Positions 60,977 through 64,000 of a stretch of 64,000 nt of DNA are shown here, one piece after another (the first letter of the stretch is position 1; every line of letters begins with the position of its first letter). Below the pieces are notes generated by a model. It worked only from the letters and a program-made list of their open reading frames with translations. It was not told the DNA's origin and did no database searches. This DNA comes from Pseudomonas orientalis (GTDB taxonomy: Bacteria; Pseudomonadota; Gammaproteobacteria; Pseudomonadales; Pseudomonadaceae): positions 4,958,501-5,022,500 of the forward strand of contig NZ_CP018049.1 in NCBI RefSeq assembly GCF_002934065.1. The letters are read 5' to 3'. The position numbers and the translations under genes were made by a program.

Positions 60977-61065
60977 TGTGGGAGGGGGCTTGCCCCCGAT
61001 GGCGGAGTGTCAGTTACCAAATCTATGGGCTACACACTGCTATCGGGGGCAAGCCCCCTCCCACA
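60977..61065. repeat. REP doublet upstream of the yfiB 3' end
   Basis: Inverted TGTGGGAGGGGGC-type halves. The 146 bases between this and the previous doublet, and the rest of 60708-61101, hold no ORF I can support. Confidence 0.9.
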
Positions 61066-61101
61066 TTGGATCGTATTTCAAGTTGAGGCGGGTGAAGGGC
61101 C

Positions 61102-61593
61102 TTAGTCCGCGATGACTACAATCGACACGCGTCGATTTTCGGTGCGCCCCGCCGCCGTTGTATTTTCCGCCACCGGCTCGCTGCTGCCCAGGCCGCGTAG
61201 TTGGATGTTCTGTTGTTTCATGCCCACGCTGCTCAACACCTTGCCCACACTTTCAGCACGGCGCAGGGACAAGGCCTGGTTGTAGAGTTCCTTGCCCGAC
61301 GCGTCGGTGTGGCCGTCGACGCGTACGCGTTCGATGCCTGCGCCCACCAGGGCCTTGCCGATGCGTTCGACGATGTCGGTGCTGGGCTTGTTGAGGGTTT
61401 CGACGTCACTGCCAAACAGCACTTTGCCAGACAAGCCGAAGGCCCAGCCATCGTCAGTCAACTCGAAACCCTGCTGTTTGAGCACGGCCACTTGCGCCGG
61501 GCTCAGGCCTTTGGGCGGTGCGGTCTGGCAGCCGCCGAGGGCCAGGCAGGCGAGAAGCAGGGTGATGAATAGCACACGTGAGTGAGAGAACAA
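61102..61593 (-). CDS. yfiB: OmpA-like outer-membrane lipoprotein YfiB
   Basis: 163 residues from a TTG at 61593, which has AGGAG 8 bases upstream; the longer frame overlaps yfiN and has no better start. The signal peptide ends in the lipobox LALGGC, and the C-terminal OmpA domain holds VRVDGHTDASGKELYNQALSLRRAESV and RGLGSSEPV. In P. aeruginosa YfiB sequesters YfiR at the outer membrane and so releases YfiN. It is last of yfiRNB. Confidence 0.92.
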   Translation of the reverse strand: MFSHSRVLFITLLLACLALGGCQTAPPKGLSPAQVAVLKQQGFELTDDGWAFGLSGKVLFGSDVETLNKPSTDIVERIGKALVGAGIERVRVDGHTDASGKELYNQALSLRRAESVGKVLSSVGMKQQNIQLRGLGSSEPVAENTTAAGRTENRRVSIVVIAD

Positions 61594-61597
61594 GGGG

Positions 61598-62860
61598 TTA
61601 ACTCCTGTGTTGATCGTTGACGACGGGGCGCTCCGACTCCGCCGTTTGCTGGCCGCCCGACGACAGCCGTTTGGCCTGGTACATCGCCGCATCGGCGGCG
61701 TTGAGCAAGGTGCCGGGCGTGGCGCCATGGTCGGGATAAATGGCGATGCCGATACTCAGCGAGGTCAATACCAGGGTGTCGTCCGGCAGTGGGATCGGCG
61801 CGTCCATGCTGGCATTGATCTTGTCGGCGATGCGTTGCGCATCTTCGATTTTGTGCAGCGGCGCCAGCAGGACGGCGAATTCGTCGCCGCCCAGGCGGGC
61901 CACCAGGTCATCTTCGCGCAGCTGTGCGCGCACGCGCTCGGCAACGGCCACCAGTACGGCATCGCCGGCGGCGTGGCCGAAGTTGTCGTTGATGTCCTTG
62001 AAACGATCACTGTCGAGAAACAGCACGCCTACCCGTTCGTTGACCTTGGCGGCGCTGCGCAAGGCTCGAATCAACCGGCCTTCGAAGAATGCACGGTTGG
62101 GCAGGCCGGTGAGGCTGTCGTGGCTGGCCTGGTGCGCGAGGGTTTCGTTTTCGCTTTGCAGATGATTTTGCCAGGCCTCCATCTCGCCCAACAGGGCATT
62201 GAAGTCGCTGCCCAGGCTGTCGAGTTCGGCAATCTGGGCCGGGGGCACGCGGCGGTTGAAGTCGCGTTCGCTGCGGGCGGCGTGGGCCACGGCGGCGAGG
62301 CTTTGCAGCGGCCCGGTGATGCCGTTCAACAGACGCCGCGCCAGGTGCAGCGCCACCCAGGCGCTGAGCGCGGTGCAGATCACAATGCCCGCCAACCCGC
62401 TGAGCAAGAAGCGCAACAGGCTGCCGCCATGACCGGTCAGGTGGATACTGCCGACCGTTTGCCCCTGATGAAGGATCGGCTGGCTGATGGGTTGCTCGAG
62501 CAAGGCATGCGCCAGTTCAAGTTCAACCCGCGACAACATCCCGTTGTTCGGCCGCACCCATTGCGCCAGCAGCTTGCCACTGGCATCGAAGACTTCGGCC
62601 TGGGCCACCTCTTCGGTCGAAGCGATCAGGCTCAAGGCCTCAGTGGCGGCAGCGCTGTCGTCGAACACCACGGCCGCTTCCACGGTGTAATTGATCGAGC
62701 GTGCGATCAAGTGCAGGTTGTGTTCGGCATACACCCGCAGCGCCAGCACGCCGAGCAGGGTCAGGGACACACTGGCCAGCGCCACCGCCACCAGGGCCAG
62801 GATCATGTGCCCTCTGCCGATGACCGACCTCAGGGTCGGTCGCGTCTTGGCCGGCCTCAT
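61598..62860 (-). CDS. yfiN: Membrane diguanylate cyclase YfiN/TpbB
   Basis: 420 residues. Two membrane helices (about residues 18-42 and 150-172) flank a periplasmic PAS-like domain (NYTVEAAVVFDDSAAATEAL). A HAMP region is followed by a GGDEF domain with intact GGDEF and the inhibitory-site REDD five residues before it. It makes cyclic-di-GMP and is held inactive by YfiR. Its start overlaps the yfiR stop by four bases. Confidence 0.94.
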   Translation of the reverse strand: MRPAKTRPTLRSVIGRGHMILALVAVALASVSLTLLGVLALRVYAEHNLHLIARSINYTVEAAVVFDDSAAATEALSLIASTEEVAQAEVFDASGKLLAQWVRPNNGMLSRVELELAHALLEQPISQPILHQGQTVGSIHLTGHGGSLLRFLLSGLAGIVICTALSAWVALHLARRLLNGITGPLQSLAAVAHAARSERDFNRRVPPAQIAELDSLGSDFNALLGEMEAWQNHLQSENETLAHQASHDSLTGLPNRAFFEGRLIRALRSAAKVNERVGVLFLDSDRFKDINDNFGHAAGDAVLVAVAERVRAQLREDDLVARLGGDEFAVLLAPLHKIEDAQRIADKINASMDAPIPLPDDTLVLTSLSIGIAIYPDHGATPGTLLNAADAAMYQAKRLSSGGQQTAESERPVVNDQHRS

Positions 62861-63423
62861 GGCGTCGGCGCTCGACGGCGCGACAGTTGCAGCACGCTGG
62901 GGTGAATGCGTACGCCGCTGCGGGCAACGGAATCCAGGTTCACCTCAAACGACACTTGCGCATCACTCACCCGCAGGCAGAACAGGCTGCCCACGGTGCA
63001 TTGGTCGCCGCCTTCGCTGATGCTGAGCACCGGATGGCCGATCAATGAGGCAAACAACGCGGTGCGCTCGTCAGCGCTGAGTTTGCCGATGTAGACGGCG
63101 TCGCAGGCACTGACGATATCGGGATGGTTGGCCAGCAGGCGTCGCACCGTCACTGGACGGCCGGTCGCCTGAGTGGTGCCCTTGATCAGGTCGTCGGTGT
63201 ACTGGGTGGGCCCGACGATGCACAAGCGCAGTTGCGCAGGCTCCACCGGCCAACGGGCATAACTGAGAATCCCCAGCACAACCTGGGTGACCGCCTGCGC
63301 GCGATGCTCGGCCAGGCTGGGTGTTTGAGCCCAGACCTGCGGAGCGAGCAGGCATAGCAACGCTACCTGCAACAGGCGTCTCCAGCTCAAACTGCGCTCT
63401 ATGAGCGAGACAGCCACATTCAT
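62857..63423 (-). CDS. yfiR: Periplasmic repressor YfiR
   Basis: 188 residues with a signal peptide ending near residue 32 (PQVWAQ). Conserved segments are VLGILSYARWP, LCIVGPTQYTDDL and ISEGGDQCTVGSLFCLRV. The four cysteines match the disulfide pattern of YfiR, which senses envelope redox state and inhibits YfiN. It is first gene of yfiRNB. Confidence 0.93.
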   Translation of the reverse strand: MNVAVSLIERSLSWRRLLQVALLCLLAPQVWAQTPSLAEHRAQAVTQVVLGILSYARWPVEPAQLRLCIVGPTQYTDDLIKGTTQATGRPVTVRRLLANHPDIVSACDAVYIGKLSADERTALFASLIGHPVLSISEGGDQCTVGSLFCLRVSDAQVSFEVNLDSVARSGVRIHPSVLQLSRRRAPTP

Positions 63424-63482
63424 GCAGCAATTCTCTCAAGAAATTTCAGGGTGATGCCGCAACGATAGCACAGCAGCCAAAA

Positions 63483-63512
63483 ACCCCACGGAGCGAGGCT
63501 TCAGTGGGGTTA
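63483..63512 (-). terminator. Terminator of recD
   Basis: AACCCCAC and GTGGGGTT arms around 14 bases, followed on the minus strand by a T run. It lies 53 bases after the recD stop. Confidence 0.7.
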
Positions 63513-63564
63513 CGTATTTTTTCAGAAAAATCAGACATCTGAACTAGAAATATCCCATGACCGT

Positions 63565-64000
63565 TCAGTCAGCTTCTTCGGGCGTGGCGTCCAGCTCCAG
63601 CATCAGCCCGCTCAAGCGTTTGACCCGGCGCCGTACGGCTTCCTCAAAGACGCCGGCACGGGGTTCGATCAGGCTGAACCAGCGTTTGGCGCGGGTGATA
63701 CCGGTGTAGATCAGTTCTTTGGTCAGCACCGGGTTCAACGCGTCCGGCAGAATCAGCGCGGTGTGGGTGAACTCCGAGCCCTGGGATTTGTGCACGGTCA
63801 TGGCATAGACGGTTTCCACGTCGTTGAGCCGGCTGGGCAGTACGAAACGCACACCGCCCTGGCCGTCATTGCGCGGGAAGGCCACGCGCAACACCTGAGG
63901 GCCACCGTCGCTTTCGGGCAATTTCAAGGCGATACCGATATCACCGTTCATCAGGCCCAGGCCGTAGTCGTTACGGGTCATCAGCACCGGACGCCCTTCA
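63565..64000 (-). CDS. recD: Exodeoxyribonuclease V subunit alpha (RecD), C-terminal part
   Basis: The frame enters from the right edge (EGRPVLMTRNDYGLGLMNGDIG) and ends at 63565, about 145 residues. VYAMTVHKSQGSEFTHTALILP is helicase motif V and ELIYTGITRAKR is motif VI of the UvrD/RecD superfamily. It belongs to the RecBCD repair nuclease; the 5' part lies outside the window. Confidence 0.93.
   Translation of the reverse strand, partial: EGRPVLMTRNDYGLGLMNGDIGIALKLPESDGGPQVLRVAFPRNDGQGGVRFVLPSRLNDVETVYAMTVHKSQGSEFTHTALILPDALNPVLTKELIYTGITRAKRWFSLIEPRAGVFEEAVRRRVKRLSGLMLELDATPEEAD

Overview
The window is chromosomal DNA of a Pseudomonas, most likely of the P. fluorescens group. Supporting signs are the GC-rich coding sequence, the gene order rplU-rpmA-obgE-proB-creA next to ispB, a divergent catR/catBCA locus, antABC with an AraC-type regulator, yfiRNB, and many paired REP sequences of the P. 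fluorescens type (TGTGGGAGGGGGCTTGCCCC and TGTAGGAGCGAGCTTGCTCG). I saw no prophage, integrase, IS transposase, rRNA, tRNA or CRISPR array. Most of the window reads as core or conserved accessory chromosome.

Layout. 0-8.7 kb: a MalT-like regulator cut by the window edge, a DUF1302/DUF1329 envelope pair, an SDR dehydrogenase, an alpha/beta hydrolase strikingly like animal MEST with a tiny coupled upstream ORF, and a flavodoxin. 8.8-14.5 kb: a short LOV blue-light receptor, a LitR/CarH-like MerR regulator that has lost the B12-ligand motif, an ABM-domain membrane protein, folM-folE-folX (tetrahydromonapterin synthesis), a DUF1244 gene, and hopJ with a partial tandem copy. 14.5-20.1 kb: trxB, cysZ, a glycosyltransferase, an Old Yellow Enzyme, a glutathione peroxidase and creA. 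20.1-28.5 kb: proB, obgE, rpmA, rplU, ispB, yjdM, a small gene behind a Fur box, an FKBP isomerase and a chemoreceptor. 28.5-43 kb: an overlooked 32-residue ORF, a VOC protein, a large DUF6543-like protein with a possible ADP-ribosyltransferase tail, a gntP-rpiR-D-aminoacylase operon, lprI, a SulP permease, and TauE/SafE and LysR genes.

43-56.3 kb forms one metabolic island for tryptophan breakdown. KynA and KynB make kynurenine, KynU makes anthranilate, AntABC makes catechol, and CatA, CatB and CatC carry it to beta-ketoadipate enol-lactone. Three dedicated regulators (KynR, CatR, AntR) and two amino acid permeases lie among these genes. The kyn genes are split into two loci on either side of cat and ant. 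Both kyn promoters carry the same near-identical motif at the same distance from a -10-like hexamer, which suggests joint control by KynR.

56.7-64 kb: a cupin, the valine-catabolic mmsAB pair with a divergent LysR gene, the yfiRNB cyclic-di-GMP module, and the 3' end of recD, which runs off the right edge.

All calls come from reading the sequence and remembered family features. No database search was run, and start codons are uncertain where stated.
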